From Liolophura sinensis (lineage: Eukaryota; Mollusca; Polyplacophora; Chitonida; Chitonidae), in contig NC_088295.1 in the NCBI RefSeq assembly GCF_032854445.1, positions 9,907,385 through 9,971,384 on the forward strand: a stretch of DNA of 64,000 nt. The letters run 5' to 3'. Both the position numbers and the translations under genes were made by a program. Below are positions 63,558-64,000 of the stretch, piece after piece (position 1 is the first letter of the stretch; every line of letters starts with the position of its first letter). Below the pieces are notes generated by a model that made no database searches, was not told the DNA's origin, and was given only the letters and a program-made list of their open reading frames with translations.

Positions 63558-63874
63558 TACTTCTTTAACGATCATTTTCAAATCATTACTTATAATACCT
63601 TTTAAGACAAATTACACAAGGAGTTTACTTTAAGAATAAATGTTGGCACAGTGTAAATCACTGATCGCGGATTCTAAATCCGGAAAGCTCCTAATCTCTG
63701 TAAGTGGAAAGTCATCTGGAGACGGCAACCAGCTTGAACGAAAGGATTGACAGGGACACCAGACACGGACAGGATATACAATGATTGAAACAATCACCAA
63801 TGATTAATATATAGGTTAACTATAATCAAAGCATATGTGCATTGATGATTTAGAAAGACTATAACCATATTTAC

Positions 63875-64000
63875 ACGCCATGACCCAGGGACCTCTCACC
63901 AATGCGGTCACTGTGAGTTCAAATCCATCTCATGCTGGTTTCTTCCCCGGCTATAAGCGGGAGGATCAGCAGCAACGTGCTGGTGGTTGTGGTGTTTGCC
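63875..64000 (+). mobile_element. SINE-A cut by the window edge
   Basis: Begins at cgccatgacccagggacc and contains the B-box region (gagttcaaatccatctcatg); the rest lies outside the window. Confidence 0.85.

Overview
Eukaryotic, intron-rich nuclear DNA from a marine invertebrate, most likely a lophotrochozoan and probably a mollusc. The grounds are an invertebrate-type actin, three tRNA-headed SINE families whose 3' tails resemble those I associate with molluscs and their relatives, frequent tacatgta words, and a somatomedin-B-bearing secretin-like receptor. I cannot name the species from the sequence alone.

Layout. 1-6.7 kb: a 61-bp minisatellite and a weakly supported small minus-strand gene, which would share a 141-bp promoter with the next gene. 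6.9-20.7 kb (+): a complete 11-exon phosphatidate cytidylyltransferase (CDS1/2 orthologue, 449 aa). Its introns hold a MITE, a 3.7-kb 46/63-bp minisatellite and a 39-bp array of duplicated splice acceptors. 20.7-25.5 kb: the intergenic gap between two convergent genes. 25.5-43.0 kb (-): RAD54B in about 24 exons, with ten apparent one-base indels confined to five exons. 43.5-48.6 kb (+): an 8-exon peroxisomal 2,4-dienoyl-CoA reductase (DECR2, 288 aa, ending SKL), head-to-head with RAD54B. 51.4-53.4 kb (-): a two-exon actin (376 aa) with two perfect CArG boxes upstream. 55.5-57.9 kb (-): a single-exon somatomedin-B/7TM receptor. 58-64 kb: mostly non-genic, with SINEs, an internally deleted Tc1-like transposon and one small membrane-protein ORF.

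The genes are ordinary housekeeping or receptor genes and do not form one pathway. CDS makes CDP-diacylglycerol for phosphoinositide and cardiolipin synthesis, RAD54B acts in homologous recombination, DECR2 in peroxisomal oxidation of unsaturated fatty acids, and actin in the cytoskeleton.

The most unusual feature is a recurring structure. At four exon-intron boundaries in three genes, a minisatellite has grown out of the splice junction itself, so the true splice site sits at one end of a row of near-identical decoy sites: 17 units at a CDS acceptor, 11 junctions at a DECR2 donor, 5 at a RAD54B donor and about 4 tracts at a RAD54B acceptor. In CDS the array stays open in frame with the exon, so upstream decoys could add multiples of 13 residues inside the catalytic signature.
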